Assembly: GCA_031291095.1 (NCBI GenBank)
Contig: JARLJR010000016.1
Location: 1-63,861 of the forward strand
Source of the DNA: Legionella sp.
Lineage (GTDB): Bacteria > Pseudomonadota > Gammaproteobacteria > Legionellales > Legionellaceae
DNA: 63,861 bases
Reading direction: 5' to 3'
How positions within the stretch are numbered: position 1 is the stretch's first letter; the number at the start of each line of letters is the position of its first letter. Below are positions 8,531-17,577 of this stretch, in pieces. The translations under genes and the position numbers were made by a program. Below the pieces are notes generated by a model. That model saw nothing but the letters and a program-made list of their open reading frames with translations, did no database searches and was not told the origin of the DNA.

Positions 8531-9100
8531 TTATTTCTTCCGCGATGCCGCTACTTTAAAACTAACAATTACCTCATCCTTAACTGTATCGGTACTCGCC
8601 CACTCACCTGAGCCCACACCAAAAGCACTGCGTTTAATTATTGTTGAGCCTTCCACAACCCCATGATCTTTTGGGGACTCTACTGCAGTAAACTTCAAAA
8701 CTACAGGCTGAGATTTATTTTTAATTGTTAAAACACCAGTGGCTGTATAATGTTGCTCATCGATTTTATTAATTTTGTTTGATTTAAACTCCGCAGTTGG
8801 AAATGCCTTAACGTCAAACCATTCCGGAGTGATCAATATATTTGCTAAATCCGCATAAGAAACAGAAAGTGAATCCATATTTATAATAAAATCGAGCGTA
8901 GCACTTTCGGGTTTTGCTGGATCAACCTGGATCGTTCCTTTAAATGACTTAAATGCCCCGGTTACAGGTGCATTATTTTGCGTTCCCGTAAAACTAATGC
9001 TGCTTTCTGCTGGAATAATATCCCATTGAGGTATTGAGTCCGCATAAACACTAGAACAAAAAGATAAGATTAAAAATAAAAACCGTTGACTTAACTTCAT
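8531..9100 (-). CDS. YceI-family periplasmic lipid-binding protein
   Basis: 189 residues with a signal peptide (1-20, cleaved at VYA-DS). The mature part is the YceI lipocalin-like barrel: WDIIPAESSISFTGTQ, GAFKSFKGTIQVDP, PTAEFKSNKI, YTATGVLTIKNKSQPV, and the C-terminal IIKRSAFGVGSGEW...VKDEVIVSF. Family members bind isoprenoid lipids in the periplasm. It overlaps the cytochrome b561 gene upstream by four bases, so the two are cotranscribed, as in the yceJ-yceI pairing of E. coli. The physiological ligand is unknown; binding of a quinone-like isoprenoid linked to the b561 partner is a reasonable guess. Confidence 0.92.
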   Translation of the reverse strand: MKLSQRFLFLILSFCSSVYADSIPQWDIIPAESSISFTGTQNNAPVTGAFKSFKGTIQVDPAKPESATLDFIINMDSLSVSYADLANILITPEWFDVKAFPTAEFKSNKINKIDEQHYTATGVLTIKNKSQPVVLKFTAVESPKDHGVVEGSTIIKRSAFGVGSGEWASTDTVKDEVIVSFKVAASRKK

Positions 9101-9630
9101 CGTAACATCCTCCGTAATATGTCATCCTTATTAATAAAATGGTGTTTTAATGCTGCAGCAGCATGCAAGCAAATCGCAGCAATCAGCGCATAACCTAGCC
9201 ATTGGTGCATCCACTCAAATAATACGAGTTTATGTTGGTCCGGGGCTATAAGATTAGGTAACGAAAACAAACCAAAAAAAGAAGCGGGCAAGCCTGCTGC
9301 TGAGGTAATTAACCAACCCGTAATAGGCATCGCAAACATAAACCCATAAAAAATCCAATGCATGCTGCGCGCCGCGATTTTCTCTAGCCAAGGTAATGCC
9401 AATTCTGGGGTCGTATTACTTAAACGCCAAATGAGGCGGAACAAGGCAATAAATAGAACTAAGAATCCATACTCCTTATGCCATCCATAAAGCTTTAATT
9501 TTTCCAGACTAATAGGGAGGGTCACCATGTATAAACCCAGTGCTAATAAGCCTATGATTAATACCGCGATAATCCAATGGAGCAAAATAGCAATAATACC
9601 AAAATGAGTTGTGCTATTTTTAATTTGCAT
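9097..9630 (-). CDS. Cytochrome b561 (YceJ-like)
   Basis: 177 residues, the usual size for bacterial di-haem cytochrome b561, an inner-membrane quinol-linked electron carrier. Four membrane helices carry the expected haem-ligand histidines: ILLHWIIAVL (helix 1), YGWHKEYGFLVLF (helix 2), ARSMHWIFYGFMF (helix 3) and ICLHAAAALKHH (helix 4). AAGGAG lies six bases before the ATG. It overlaps the downstream YceI gene by four bases (ATGA-type). The b561/YceI couple, plus the second YceI and the DUF2282 peptide just upstream, suggests an envelope redox or stress function. Confidence 0.92.
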   Translation of the reverse strand: MQIKNSTTHFGIIAILLHWIIAVLIIGLLALGLYMVTLPISLEKLKLYGWHKEYGFLVLFIALFRLIWRLSNTTPELALPWLEKIAARSMHWIFYGFMFAMPITGWLITSAAGLPASFFGLFSLPNLIAPDQHKLVLFEWMHQWLGYALIAAICLHAAAALKHHFINKDDILRRMLR

Positions 9631-9684
9631 TGTAACTCCTTAGGTTAAGGAAGTTTGGAAGTTGGCTGAGCCCTCACTATCAAG

Positions 9685-9776
9685 GCATTATCATTCCAGC
9701 GCAGGCGGGAATCTCTCTCCATATGTGGTATCGAACCACACAAGATAATGGATCCTCGCATGCACGGGATGACAGA
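9685..9776. repeat. Degenerate intergenic palindromic repeat
   Basis: The stretch TATCATTCCAGCGCAGG...GGGAATC through GATCCTCGCATGCACGGG and ATGACA has the terminal-inverted layout of the GTCATCC-type repeats elsewhere in the window, with more divergence. It separates the two minus-strand yceI-containing units. Confidence 0.4.
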
Positions 9777-9811
9777 TACTTGTATACGAATACACTACCA
9801 ACAGATAAAAA

Positions 9812-10405
9812 CTACCCTGCCTTTTTATCCTGATAAGCTTCCGCATTAATATTTAGCTCAACTTCATCCCCAAGAGCAGGTAATAACGTATTGATTCCAA
9901 AATCAGAGCGTTTAATCGTTGCGGTTGCAGTAAATCCTGCCGTCATTTTATTATTGACAGGATTCATGCCGGCTTTATTAAAGATCACGTGCAACACCAC
10001 CGGTTTACTTACACCGTGTAGAGTTAATACACCGCTAACATCAGCTTTATTTTCACCGGTTACTTTAACTTTGTCACTGACAAACGTTGCCTTAGGAAAA
10101 TGATCAACATCAAAAAATAACTTACTTTTTAAATGCTTATCTAATTCAGGTATACCAGTAACAATATCGGCAACATTAATATTCGCCACAACTTTGCTAT
10201 TCTCAGGGTGCTCTTTATCAATAACAAGCTGTCCTGTTGCATACCATTTGCCTGTTTGCGTTGAAAACCCCAAATGTTTAATGTTCCATGCAATATAGGT
10301 ATGATGGTTATCGAGGATAAGGGTCTCTGGCTCCGCTTGCAGCGTAGCAGAGAAGGTAATTAAACTAATAAATAATAAACCCCAATGGGCAATCCGTTGT
10401 TTCAT
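9812..10405 (-). CDS. YceI-family periplasmic protein (second copy)
   Basis: 197 residues with a signal peptide (1-24, LQA-EP). The YceI barrel is complete: LILDNHHTYIAWNIKHLGFS, GQLVIDKEHPENSKVVANI, FFDVDHFPKATFVSDKV, VSGVLTLHGVSKPVVLHV and TIKRSDFGINTLLPALGDEVELNI. It is closer to the classical YceI pattern (HSxxxWxIxHLGFS; SDFGI) than the copy at 8531, so the two are diverged paralogues rather than a recent duplication. AAGGAC precedes the ATG, and the gene starts ten bases after the bufferin-like gene, so the two form an operon. Confidence 0.93.
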   Translation of the reverse strand: MKQRIAHWGLLFISLITFSATLQAEPETLILDNHHTYIAWNIKHLGFSTQTGKWYATGQLVIDKEHPENSKVVANINVADIVTGIPELDKHLKSKLFFDVDHFPKATFVSDKVKVTGENKADVSGVLTLHGVSKPVVLHVIFNKAGMNPVNNKMTAGFTATATIKRSDFGINTLLPALGDEVELNINAEAYQDKKAG

Positions 10406-10415
10406 ATTTATGTCC

Positions 10416-10679
10416 TTATTCTGATTTAAGATTTCCGCCTACAATTTTTTCACAAAGCCCTTTGGGCATAAAAAGAAAAGCATCTTTTTGCTGATCTTTA
10501 GTTGCTGAGCCAGCACATGATGCAGTAGCCGTAGAACAATCATTCATACCCATTTTAGCAATGCCATAACATTTTTCCATTGCGGGGGCTTCATTGCCAT
10601 CTGTTGCGTTTGCACTATGAGCAGCAAGAACTAAAAATGCGGTCATAACTGAATGTACAAGCCTATCCTTGGTCAACAT
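10416..10679 (-). CDS. DUF2282 bufferin-like small Cys peptide
   Basis: 87 residues. A signal peptide (1-25, cleaved at ANA-TD) precedes a short domain with four Cys in the DUF2282 pattern: [22 protein letters not shown], and [11 protein letters not shown]. Recent work calls this family bufferins: periplasmic peptides, some copper-induced, in which the central Cys are modified by a DUF692 (MbnB-like) enzyme with a DUF2063 partner. Neither partner gene is beside it here; its neighbours are yceI and cytochrome b561. An AGAGGTG ribosome site precedes the ATG. Family membership is confident from the pattern; metal buffering is inferred from the family. Confidence 0.85.
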   Translation of the reverse strand: MLTKDRLVHSVMTAFLVLAAHSANATDGNEAPAMEKCYGIAKMGMNDCSTATASCAGSATKDQQKDAFLFMPKGLCEKIVGGNLKSE

Positions 10680-10805
10680 AAATCACCTCTAAGCTATTGA
10701 TAGTCGCGAATATATTATTTGAAAATAAGAAAAACAACAACTAGGACATCAAGTGGTTTTATTTGAACAAAGAGAAAATGGTGTACCTTCACAGGTATCA
10801 TTGTG

Positions 10806-10883
10806 AGAAATATAGTGACAAAGCAACCCAAGAGTTCGAAACACAGCCCCCTGGGTTGCTTCACTGCGTTCGCAATGACGAGG
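10806..10883. repeat. Palindromic repeat, CATTGCGA family, copy 1
   Basis: Runs from GTGACAAAGCAACCC through AGAGTTCGAAACACAG and GGGTTGCTTCACTGCG to TTCGCAATGACGAG. The right end is intact (CGCAATGACG); the left is degenerate. The inner arms GCAACCC/GGGTTGC pair, so RNA from it would fold. Same family as the next copy, in inverted sense at the ends. Confidence 0.7.
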
Positions 10884-10928
10884 GCGGAGCTTAATTAAGG
10901 AATAGAATTTGGGATATTAATTTATACC

Positions 10929-11013
10929 CCGTCATTGCGAGGAGCGTAGCGACGAGGCAACACAGGAGTTCGAAGTACAGCATCTGGATTGTTTCACATT
11001 GTTGGCAATGACA
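10929..11013. repeat. Palindromic repeat, CATTGCGA family, copy 2
   Basis: Starts CGTCATTGCGAGGAGCG with TAGCGACGAGGCAA, continues CACAGGAGTTCGAAGTACAG, and ends TGGATTGTTTCACATTG with GGCAATGACAG. Its ends are inverted (GTCATTGC / GCAATGAC), as in small non-autonomous repeats. The internal AGAGTTCGAA/GGAGTTCGAA block is shared with copy 1. Confidence 0.75.
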
Positions 11014-11045
11014 GCCGTTTTTTTATTTACATAAATTGATTACAG

Positions 11046-11675
11046 CTATAAATTAACTTCAGAAAAAGTGCCTGTAAATGGCAATGTTGCTAAAAGAGGA
11101 ATATCAAGCAACGAAGTTAATGTCTCTATATTTGCGGATAAGGCTAACATCTCTGAGTCAATGCAATTCGCAATCCATCCAGCACATTCTATCTTGTGTG
11201 CTTTTAAGGCCGTTGCAGTTAACAGAGCATGATTGATGCATCCCAGCTTCATTCCCACTACTAAAATTACAGGAAATTGAGTGATTTTTAAAAAATCTAT
11301 CCACGTTTCATTATCATTTAGCGGAACCATTAGGCCCCCCGCTCCTTCAATAAATAATCGCTCAATGCCTGCTAATTGTAAGTTAAGGCAATAATCCGCA
11401 ATCTCGGTTACTGATAAAGAGCATCCCTCTTCTTTAGCCGCAAGATGAGGAGAAACAGGTAACTTAAAGCGCCAAGGATTAATTACATCCAAACTTAAAT
11501 GACTATGTTTCTGTAACGCCAAAGCGTCCGTACTCACTTGCTGGTTATCCTGCTCGAAACAACCGCTCGCAATAGGTTTAATGGCGGCAGACTTTGAAAA
11601 ATACTGTATCAAATTTGCGGTAACATAGGTTTTCCCACAATCAGTATCCGTTCCTGTAATAAAATATCGCCTCAT
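11046..11675 (-). CDS. bioD: Dethiobiotin synthetase
   Basis: 209 residues, normal for BioD, which closes the ureido ring of dethiobiotin from 7,8-diaminopelargonate, CO2 and ATP. The N-terminus [20 protein letters not shown] contains the P-loop (G8-T16), with Cys where many homologues have Val. KPIASGC carries the conserved Lys of the substrate site, and [12 protein letters not shown] is the characteristic acidic/glycine loop. [15 protein letters not shown] follows. The start overlaps the end of bioH by four bases, making it the last gene of bioB-bioF-bioH-bioD. Assignment is secure. Confidence 0.96.
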   Translation of the reverse strand: MRRYFITGTDTDCGKTYVTANLIQYFSKSAAIKPIASGCFEQDNQQVSTDALALQKHSHLSLDVINPWRFKLPVSPHLAAKEEGCSLSVTEIADYCLNLQLAGIERLFIEGAGGLMVPLNDNETWIDFLKITQFPVILVVGMKLGCINHALLTATALKAHKIECAGWIANCIDSEMLALSANIETLTSLLDIPLLATLPFTGTFSEVNL

Positions 11676-12400
11676 TTAATAAATCCTCGGAGCTCATTAA
11701 GAAATAAATCTGGATGTGATAAAAAAGGCATATGCGCTGCACGGTTGAAAAACACGTAATTAAAGTCTGGGTAAAGTTCTTGCATCACTCTCATTGTCTT
11801 AACGGGAACAATAGGATCCAGGCGGCCAAACATATAGCATGCGGGACGGTCAAACTGCGTCATTTGCTCGCGAAAATCCCAAGTATCCAAGATTTCCAGT
11901 CCAGATGCTAAGCCTTCTTCAGTCGGTAAACACCCCAACTCCATCTTGAGTTTAGTTCTACTGGCTTGTAACTCAATAAATTCCTTCAATGTGTTCTGTG
12001 GGTCTTGTGATAATTTACGATAAAACTCAGCAAATACTTCTCGAGCAACACCAGGCCAGGAGTCATCTAGCAAAAAGCGTGGTGAGGAACAGATATTCAT
12101 TAAATGAGTCACCCGCTGCGGAACATCTAAAGCCAGGCGTGTGCCATATAATCCTCCCATAGACCAGCCAACAACAGCAAAATACTCGGGTAATTGGGCT
12201 AATAAGCTTGTTTTAAAAGCAGCCCAATCCATCATTGGGCTTTGTCCAAAGCCTGGTAAGTCAACGAGAATAAGTTGATAAGTTGACTGTAACTCCGACA
12301 CTAAGGTCATCCAAATGTGCTGGTCAAAACCCCAGCCATGGAAAAAAACCAATGGAAATTCAGAGCCGTATTTATTGAGATGTATGTTCATAAATCGCAT
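11672..12400 (-). CDS. bioH: Pimeloyl-ACP methyl ester esterase BioH
   Basis: 242 residues, alpha/beta hydrolase. BioH releases pimeloyl-ACP from its methyl ester after two rounds of disguised fatty acid synthesis. The catalytic Ser is S80 in GWSMGG, Asp is D195 in GRLDPIVP, and His is H223 in [12 protein letters not shown]; the oxyanion HGWGFD is at 21-26. The start is inside the 3' end of bioF: ATG at 12400, or a second ATG three codons later (MNIHLNKYG), which fits the family equally well. Its partner BioC is not in the window, so the O-methyl step must be encoded elsewhere. Downstream overlap with bioD is four bases. Confidence 0.94.
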   Translation of the reverse strand: MRFMNIHLNKYGSEFPLVFFHGWGFDQHIWMTLVSELQSTYQLILVDLPGFGQSPMMDWAAFKTSLLAQLPEYFAVVGWSMGGLYGTRLALDVPQRVTHLMNICSSPRFLLDDSWPGVAREVFAEFYRKLSQDPQNTLKEFIELQASRTKLKMELGCLPTEEGLASGLEILDTWDFREQMTQFDRPACYMFGRLDPIVPVKTMRVMQELYPDFNYVFFNRAAHMPFLSHPDLFLNELRGFIK

Positions 12401-13517
12401 TTAACTTATTAAATAAACTATTAATCTGCTCTGGAGTATGCTCATAATTCAAAATAATGCGTAATCCAGTTTCTTTTTTACCCACGGTTGGTTTACGAAT
12501 CGCCAGGCAACTGATGCCTTGCTTTTTGAGCTCTTGAGTATAGTGCAAGGCCAAATGCGGGCATCCCAAACGCAGTTGCTGAATTGGTGTCGATGAATCA
12601 GCCCAATCGAAAGGTGAGGATTGAATGTGCTCACGAAACAAGCTGACCAAGTGCTTCAGTTTTAAGCGCCGTTCATCCGCAGCAACCACTACATCTAAAG
12701 TGGTTAATAACCCATAACATAATGCGGGGCTAATTGCTGTTGAATAAATTAATGAACGGCCTGCTTGCAATAACGCTGCGATCCAATCATGCGCCCCGGC
12801 TATTATAGCCCCTTGTGACGCAAATGATTTTCCAAAAGGAATAACGCGTAAAGGGACCTCTTGTTGTGTTAGTCCGTGATAGGCAACAGCCCCCCTGCCT
12901 TGCTCACCAATAACACCAAAAGAATGAGCTTCATCGACCAATAGCTCAGTTTGGTTTGCCGCGCATAAAGCAGAGATAGACGATAATGGTGCTATTTGCC
13001 CACTCATACTGAAAATACCCTCAGTAATTAATGCAGAATTTGATGAGTTCTGCGGTAACTTGCGTGTTAAGTCCGCCAGATCATTATGAAAATAACGCGT
13101 AAAATTAACTTGTGACAAAGCTAAGCCATCATACGCCGACGCGTGTAATTCTTTATCAACAAAACAATGAGCCTTTAATCGACCAAGCAATGCCATCATG
13201 GCAAGATTTGCCGCGTAGCCTGAAGAAAATAAAATGCATTCATCTACAGCTAATAATTTAGCGAAAGCCTGCTCCAGCGCACAATGGTTTTTATGGTAAC
13301 CACTAAGAAGCATCGAGGCGCCACTACCGCTAGGATAACGAGAATATCCTTGTTGATAGGCAGCAGAAATACGCTCGTCCGTAGTCAATGATAAATAGTC
13401 ATTACTGTCAAAATGAATTAATGACGAGTTATCCGATTTAAGTACGGTTCGCTGTCTCAATAAGCCTTGTTCTTTAAGCTGATTCGTATAGCTTGTTATT
13501 TTTTCGTTTAAGGACAT
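12372..13517 (-). CDS. bioF: 8-amino-7-oxononanoate synthase
   Basis: 381 residues. A PLP-dependent alpha-oxoamine synthase that joins pimeloyl-ACP and L-alanine. The PLP-binding Lys is K230 in [11 protein letters not shown], the cofactor Asp lies in [11 protein letters not shown] (195-201), and FDSNDYLSL and [15 protein letters not shown] are family blocks near the N-terminus. It starts at ATG 13517, 104 bases after bioB, and that gap contains a perfect hairpin that might separate bioB from bioFHD transcription. The 3' end overlaps bioH by 29 bases. Assignment is secure. Confidence 0.96.
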   Translation of the reverse strand: MSLNEKITSYTNQLKEQGLLRQRTVLKSDNSSLIHFDSNDYLSLTTDERISAAYQQGYSRYPSGSGASMLLSGYHKNHCALEQAFAKLLAVDECILFSSGYAANLAMMALLGRLKAHCFVDKELHASAYDGLALSQVNFTRYFHNDLADLTRKLPQNSSNSALITEGIFSMSGQIAPLSSISALCAANQTELLVDEAHSFGVIGEQGRGAVAYHGLTQQEVPLRVIPFGKSFASQGAIIAGAHDWIAALLQAGRSLIYSTAISPALCYGLLTTLDVVVAADERRLKLKHLVSLFREHIQSSPFDWADSSTPIQQLRLGCPHLALHYTQELKKQGISCLAIRKPTVGKKETGLRIILNYEHTPEQINSLFNKLNAIYEHTSQ

Positions 13518-13582
13518 TATTGCTCTTTATAATTCCCGCAACGGCGGGCTACGTTTGATTTAAAGTCCGTTCACTAATGGGC

Positions 13583-13618
13583 ACACGTCATCCCTCGCTG
13601 TACGCGGGGATGACGTGT
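13583..13618. repeat. Perfect 12-bp hairpin between bioB and bioF
   Basis: ACACGTCATCCC (13583-13594) and GGGATGACGTGT (13607-13618) are perfect inverted copies around a 12-base loop. It begins just past the bioB stop. It belongs to the GTCATCC repeat family seen elsewhere, shortened to its two ends. No T tract follows, so it is more likely an mRNA-stability or partial attenuation element than a full terminator. Confidence 0.7.
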
Positions 13619-13621
13619 CAT

Positions 13622-14575
13622 TTAAGCTTCAACGAGCTCGGTTAAGCCTAATTTATTAAATAGCACCTTATCTTTAGCGCGTTGTGGGTTATCTTCCGTT
13701 AATAACTTATCACCAATAAACACTGAGTTTGCGCCCGCAAAATAACAAAGAGCCTGTAACTCATCGCTCATCTCGGTGCGTCCTGCAGTTAAACGAATAG
13801 CACTTTTAGGCATTAATATGCGTGCGGTAGCAATGGTGCGCACTAACTCAATACCCTCAACAGGTTGAGCCTTCGCCAATGGTGTTCCTTCAACTGGGAT
13901 CAGACGATTAATTGGAACGCTTTCTGGTGGCGTATCCATATTGGCTAAAGTTAATAAAAATTCAATACGATCCTCTCGGGTTTCACCTAAGCCTAAAATT
14001 CCACCGCAACAAACATTAATACCCGCTTCACGTACATTATCTAAAGTGTCTAAACGCTCGCTAAATTTACGAGTAGTAACTACTTTTTCATAATAAGAAG
14101 GAGACGTATCAATATTGTGGTTGTAGTAATCCAGGCCCGCTTTTTTTAAGCACGTTGCTTGTTCTTTATTCAGCATACCTAAGGTCATACATGTTTCTAA
14201 GCCTAAGGCTTTAACTCCTGCAATCATTTCTTGTAATTGAGGCATTACTTTATCTGGAGGACAACGCCAGGCAGCACCCATGCAAAAACGTTTCGCACCA
14301 CCATCTTTTGCTTCTTGTGCACTTTTTAGCACCGCATCAACCGTCATTAATTTTTCTTTTTCTACATGCGTCTGATGATGGCCACTTTGTGAGCAATAGC
14401 CACAATCTTCTGGGCAAGCCCCTGTTTTGATACTAAGTAAGGTAGCAAACTGCAAAGCATTTGCATCATGGTTTTCTCTATGGATCCCATGTGCTTGATT
14501 TAATAAATCATTAAATGACTGCTCATAGAGCGCAGTAATTTCAGATGTTGACCATTTTTTTTTATTTTGAGTCAC
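13622..14575 (-). CDS. bioB: Biotin synthase
   Basis: 317 residues, radical SAM enzyme that inserts sulfur into dethiobiotin. The radical-SAM cysteines are C54, C58 and C61 in [14 protein letters not shown]. Downstream are [29 protein letters not shown] and RLTAGRTEM; the Cys in FCMGAA, the CC pair and the Arg in RLTAGR match the ligands expected for the second, sacrificial cluster. The start is GTG at 14575 (GTGACTCAAAAT). It is the first gene of the minus-strand bio cluster and is transcribed away from bioA. One arm of a 15-bp inverted repeat lies in codons 6-11. Confidence 0.96.
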   Translation of the reverse strand: MTQNKKKWSTSEITALYEQSFNDLLNQAHGIHRENHDANALQFATLLSIKTGACPEDCGYCSQSGHHQTHVEKEKLMTVDAVLKSAQEAKDGGAKRFCMGAAWRCPPDKVMPQLQEMIAGVKALGLETCMTLGMLNKEQATCLKKAGLDYYNHNIDTSPSYYEKVVTTRKFSERLDTLDNVREAGINVCCGGILGLGETREDRIEFLLTLANMDTPPESVPINRLIPVEGTPLAKAQPVEGIELVRTIATARILMPKSAIRLTAGRTEMSDELQALCYFAGANSVFIGDKLLTEDNPQRAKDKVLFNKLGLTELVEA

Positions 14576-14658
14576 AATTAACCCCTATTATTTGTCATAA
14601 AGGACATGATAAAGTGGCGCACCGTCTTGTCAACCAAAATTTTAAAAATGGTCAACAT
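14545..14658. promoter_or_regulatory. Divergent bioB/bioA control region with 15-bp inverted repeat
   Basis: ATGTTGACCATTTTT (14545-14559) and AAAAATGGTCAACAT (14644-14658) are exact inverted copies 84 bases apart, one inside the start of bioB and one over the likely start codon of bioA. Between them, TTGTCAACC (14627-14635) matches eight of nine bases of the left half of the E. coli BirA operator, and GGTCAACAT (14650-14658) is a weaker right half after 14 bases. I infer a shared biotin-responsive control site; BirA is the obvious candidate. Confidence 0.5.
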
Positions 14659-15967
14659 AGAACAATTAATTCATCGCGATTTAAAACATGTTTGGCATCC
14701 TTGTGCACAAATGAAAGATTTTGAAGCAATTCCTCCGCTTGTTGTTGAGCGCGCCCAAGGAAGTTACCTTTATACAAATAAAGGACAGCTTATCGATGGA
14801 ATTTCCAGCTGGTGGTGTAAATCTTTAGGTCATGGGCATCCGGCAATAATAGAGGCAATTACAAATCAGCTGCATCGCTTCGAGCATGTCATTGCAGCAA
14901 ATACCACCCATCCCGCTTTAGTTGAACTGGCTGAAGAATTAGCACAAGTCACCCAAAAGCAACATATTTTCTTTGGAAGCGATGGTTCAAGTGCGGTTGA
15001 AATTGCCTTAAAACTGACAATTCATGCAAATCAAATCAAAGACTTAAGCCATAAAAAGCAATTTATTGCTCTGAAAAATGGCTATCACGGTGAAACCCTT
15101 GCCACAATGGGAACAAGTGATTTGGGTCTCTATAAAGCACCTTACGAAGCCTACGGTGTTCCCTGTCATTTTCTTGAACATATTCCTTATGTCTCGGGAA
15201 AAAATGATCCATTATGGGATAATTGTGACGAATATTGGTGTGCAACAGAAAAGCAGTTAAATGCCCTTGCCGAGAAAACCTGCGCGATTATTTTTGAGCC
15301 CATAGTACAAGGGGCTGGCGGAATGTTGTGTTATAGCCCTGACTTTCTAAAAAAGCTGTCTCTATGGGCCAAGGCAAACAATGTTTATCTTATTGCTGAT
15401 GAAATCATGACCGGACTTTGCCGAACTGGTGAGTGGTTGGCTTGTGATCATGCGGGCATTCAACCCGACTTGATTTGCTTATCTAAAGGCTTAACATCGG
15501 GTTCAGTTCCACTGAGCTGTGTGATGATTGATAACGACATTTTTGAACTTTTTTATAATGACTACTCCAGTGGCAATTCATTTCTGCATTCACATACGTA
15601 TAGTGGCCATTCATTAGCTGTCTGCGCTGCGTTAGCCACCATAAAAACCATGCATTCAGAGCAAATTATTCACCAAGCTCGTTCGCTTGGCGATTATATG
15701 TTTTCCTGTATGCAAGAAATTGCTCAACTATCAGGTAAATTAACCAATGTCCGTGGTGTTGGTGCTCTTGTTGCGGCAGATTTAGAAATAACAACGCCAT
15801 CAAGTCGTATAGGAAATAAAATATATCAGCAGGCATTAGAGCATGGTGCATTAATACGCCCTATTGGAACTACCCTTTATTGGCTTCCTCCTTTAAATAC
15901 GAATAAAGATATTATTGGGAATTTAGCAGAAATCACACTAAACTCTATAAAGGATGCCTATGCATAA
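14648..15967 (+). CDS. bioA: Adenosylmethionine-8-amino-7-oxononanoate aminotransferase
   Basis: About 439 residues from ATG 14648 (MVNIEQLIHRDLKHVWHP). An earlier in-frame ATG at 14606 has AAAGGA only one base away, too close to work well, and adds an extension not seen in BioA; I prefer 14648. A PLP enzyme that makes 7,8-diaminopelargonate using S-adenosylmethionine as amino donor. Visible blocks: HVWHPCAQM, DGISSWWCKSLGHGHP, FFGSDGSSAVEIALK, the YHGET loop, ADEIMTGLCRTG and the PLP-Lys in CLSKGLTSG. It diverges from bioB and is followed after 11 bases by the EAL gene, suggesting cotranscription. Confidence 0.94.
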   Translation: MVNIEQLIHRDLKHVWHPCAQMKDFEAIPPLVVERAQGSYLYTNKGQLIDGISSWWCKSLGHGHPAIIEAITNQLHRFEHVIAANTTHPALVELAEELAQVTQKQHIFFGSDGSSAVEIALKLTIHANQIKDLSHKKQFIALKNGYHGETLATMGTSDLGLYKAPYEAYGVPCHFLEHIPYVSGKNDPLWDNCDEYWCATEKQLNALAEKTCAIIFEPIVQGAGGMLCYSPDFLKKLSLWAKANNVYLIADEIMTGLCRTGEWLACDHAGIQPDLICLSKGLTSGSVPLSCVMIDNDIFELFYNDYSSGNSFLHSHTYSGHSLAVCAALATIKTMHSEQIIHQARSLGDYMFSCMQEIAQLSGKLTNVRGVGALVAADLEITTPSSRIGNKIYQQALEHGALIRPIGTTLYWLPPLNTNKDIIGNLAEITLNSIKDAYA

Positions 15968-15978
15968 AACATAATATT

Positions 15979-17577
15979 ATGGACCAATTGCAGCACCCCT
16001 TTTTACACTATATTTATAGGCAGTTTACTGTGTTTTGGGGGATTCTTACTCTGACGATTCTTTGTTTCTGCTCCTACATTATGTGGCAGAACTATATTGC
16101 TAAGGCATACACTCAAGTATCGCAAGCAGCCCATAATTCAGCATATAATCTTGATAATTTAATAAATGACGCCTTTTCTCGCCTGCAGACCTTACCCATT
16201 TTTAAAAAGGCTAATTTAGATTGTAAAGAAGATCTTTTACCTTATTTAGATTATATAAATACTACTCATCCTAAAATTTTAGCCATCGCGATTAAGGACA
16301 CCGACCATGATCTTATTTGCTCCACCTTACCTTACAATAAGAGTTTTCTTTTAGATGGAGATATCCCGTCACAAACCATAGCAGGCCCTCTAGATCTGCC
16401 AACTTATAATTTTCCGATCTATTCATTAAAAAAGAACATTGGCCATTACCAAATAGAGTTAATTTTTATAGCGTCCATGCTTGAAGATTTACTCAAACCA
16501 AAAGGACAGGATAATTACACGATCATTTTATATAACGAGAATAATAAAGAAAGTTTGCTTAAAATTGCTTCTAAAGCAGAACAATCACTGATATATAACC
16601 CAGTCGTAAATTCCAGGTTTCCTTTAATTGTTAAACCAATTGTTGCTAGCGTAAACCTCCATAACATTAAGGGGGTCGCTGTAAAATTAATTTACTCGCC
16701 TCAAGTTCTATTTAGCAATTTACGAAACAACCAAATTCTACTTACTCTTGATATTTTAATCTTGTCGGTTTTTTCATATTATTTATTAAAAAATTGGATT
16801 CGTGTACGCACCTCGTTAAAATGGTCGATAAGAAAAGCCATCAAACGTCGACAGTTTTATCCAGTCTATCAACCACTTTTTAATGTTGAACTGAATCAAT
16901 ATTCCGGTGTAGAGGTCCTGTTAAGATGGAAGACTAAGCACGGCGAAATTATTATGCCAGATTCATTCATAATGGAAGCGGAGGAGACTGGGTTAATTAT
17001 CCCCATTACTTTGCAAGTTGCTGAAATTACGTTTAAAGAGACCCAAGATATTTTAAAATCCAACCCCTTATTTCATTTATCCATCAACATTTGCGCCGCT
17101 CATTTTACTCAGCCCGATTTTTTTGATAAGTTTTATCAATTACTTAATGACTATTCAATTGCCTCGACGCAGATTTTACTTGAAATAACCGAACGTAACT
17201 TACTCGATGAGCATAATGATATTTACCTACAAAGGATGCAAGAATTACGTAATAAAGGATTTTCATTAGCTATTGATGATTATGGTACAGGTCACGCAAG
17301 CTTAAGTTATCTACAACATTTTCCGTTCAGCTATTTGAAAATAGATAAAATATATGTTCAGGCCATTGGCACCAAAGCCATTACCGAATTACTCAACGAT
17401 GCAATCATTGATTTGGCTAAAAAAATAAATCTAATTATTATTGCTGAAGGTGTTGAAACTCAAGAGCAAGTAAATTATTTGCTTAAAAATGAAGTACAAT
17501 TATTGCAAGGATGGTATTTTTCAAAAGCTCTATCCATTGAGCCATTAAAAATCCTGCTTCAGGGAGAAAAGAAATGA
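15979..17577 (+). CDS. CSS-domain EAL cyclic-di-GMP phosphodiesterase
   Basis: 532 residues. Membrane helix 1 (about 17-36), a periplasmic domain, membrane helix 2 (about 252-272), then a cytoplasmic EAL domain. The periplasmic part has C82 (LDCKED) and C114 in LICSTL, matching the CSS-motif domain that senses thiol redox state in PdeC-type enzymes. The EAL domain appears active: GVEVLLRW (E312), NICAAHF, LEITERN, the IDDYGTGHASL loop, LKIDK, IAEGVET and QGWYFSK are all present. It hydrolyses c-di-GMP. The gene follows bioA by 11 bases and overlaps the next gene by four, so it sits in a bioA-EAL-unknown-coaE unit. Confidence 0.9.
   Translation: MDQLQHPFLHYIYRQFTVFWGILTLTILCFCSYIMWQNYIAKAYTQVSQAAHNSAYNLDNLINDAFSRLQTLPIFKKANLDCKEDLLPYLDYINTTHPKILAIAIKDTDHDLICSTLPYNKSFLLDGDIPSQTIAGPLDLPTYNFPIYSLKKNIGHYQIELIFIASMLEDLLKPKGQDNYTIILYNENNKESLLKIASKAEQSLIYNPVVNSRFPLIVKPIVASVNLHNIKGVAVKLIYSPQVLFSNLRNNQILLTLDILILSVFSYYLLKNWIRVRTSLKWSIRKAIKRRQFYPVYQPLFNVELNQYSGVEVLLRWKTKHGEIIMPDSFIMEAEETGLIIPITLQVAEITFKETQDILKSNPLFHLSINICAAHFTQPDFFDKFYQLLNDYSIASTQILLEITERNLLDEHNDIYLQRMQELRNKGFSLAIDDYGTGHASLSYLQHFPFSYLKIDKIYVQAIGTKAITELLNDAIIDLAKKINLIIIAEGVETQEQVNYLLKNEVQLLQGWYFSKALSIEPLKILLQGEKK

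Larger units (their letters stand above)
10680..11045. other. Intergenic region filled by two palindromic repeats
   Basis: 366 bases between bioD and the bufferin-like gene, with no ORF. About half is two copies of a roughly 80-base palindromic repeat (10806-10883 and 10929-11013). The remainder (10680-10800) should contain the promoter of the bufferin-yceI unit; I could not identify a convincing promoter or metal-responsive operator. Confidence 0.5.

Noticed and set aside
8374-8559. Small plus-strand ORF after the 194-residue gene
   Set aside because: It runs through a repeat fragment and a hairpin, and ends inside the antisense of yceI.
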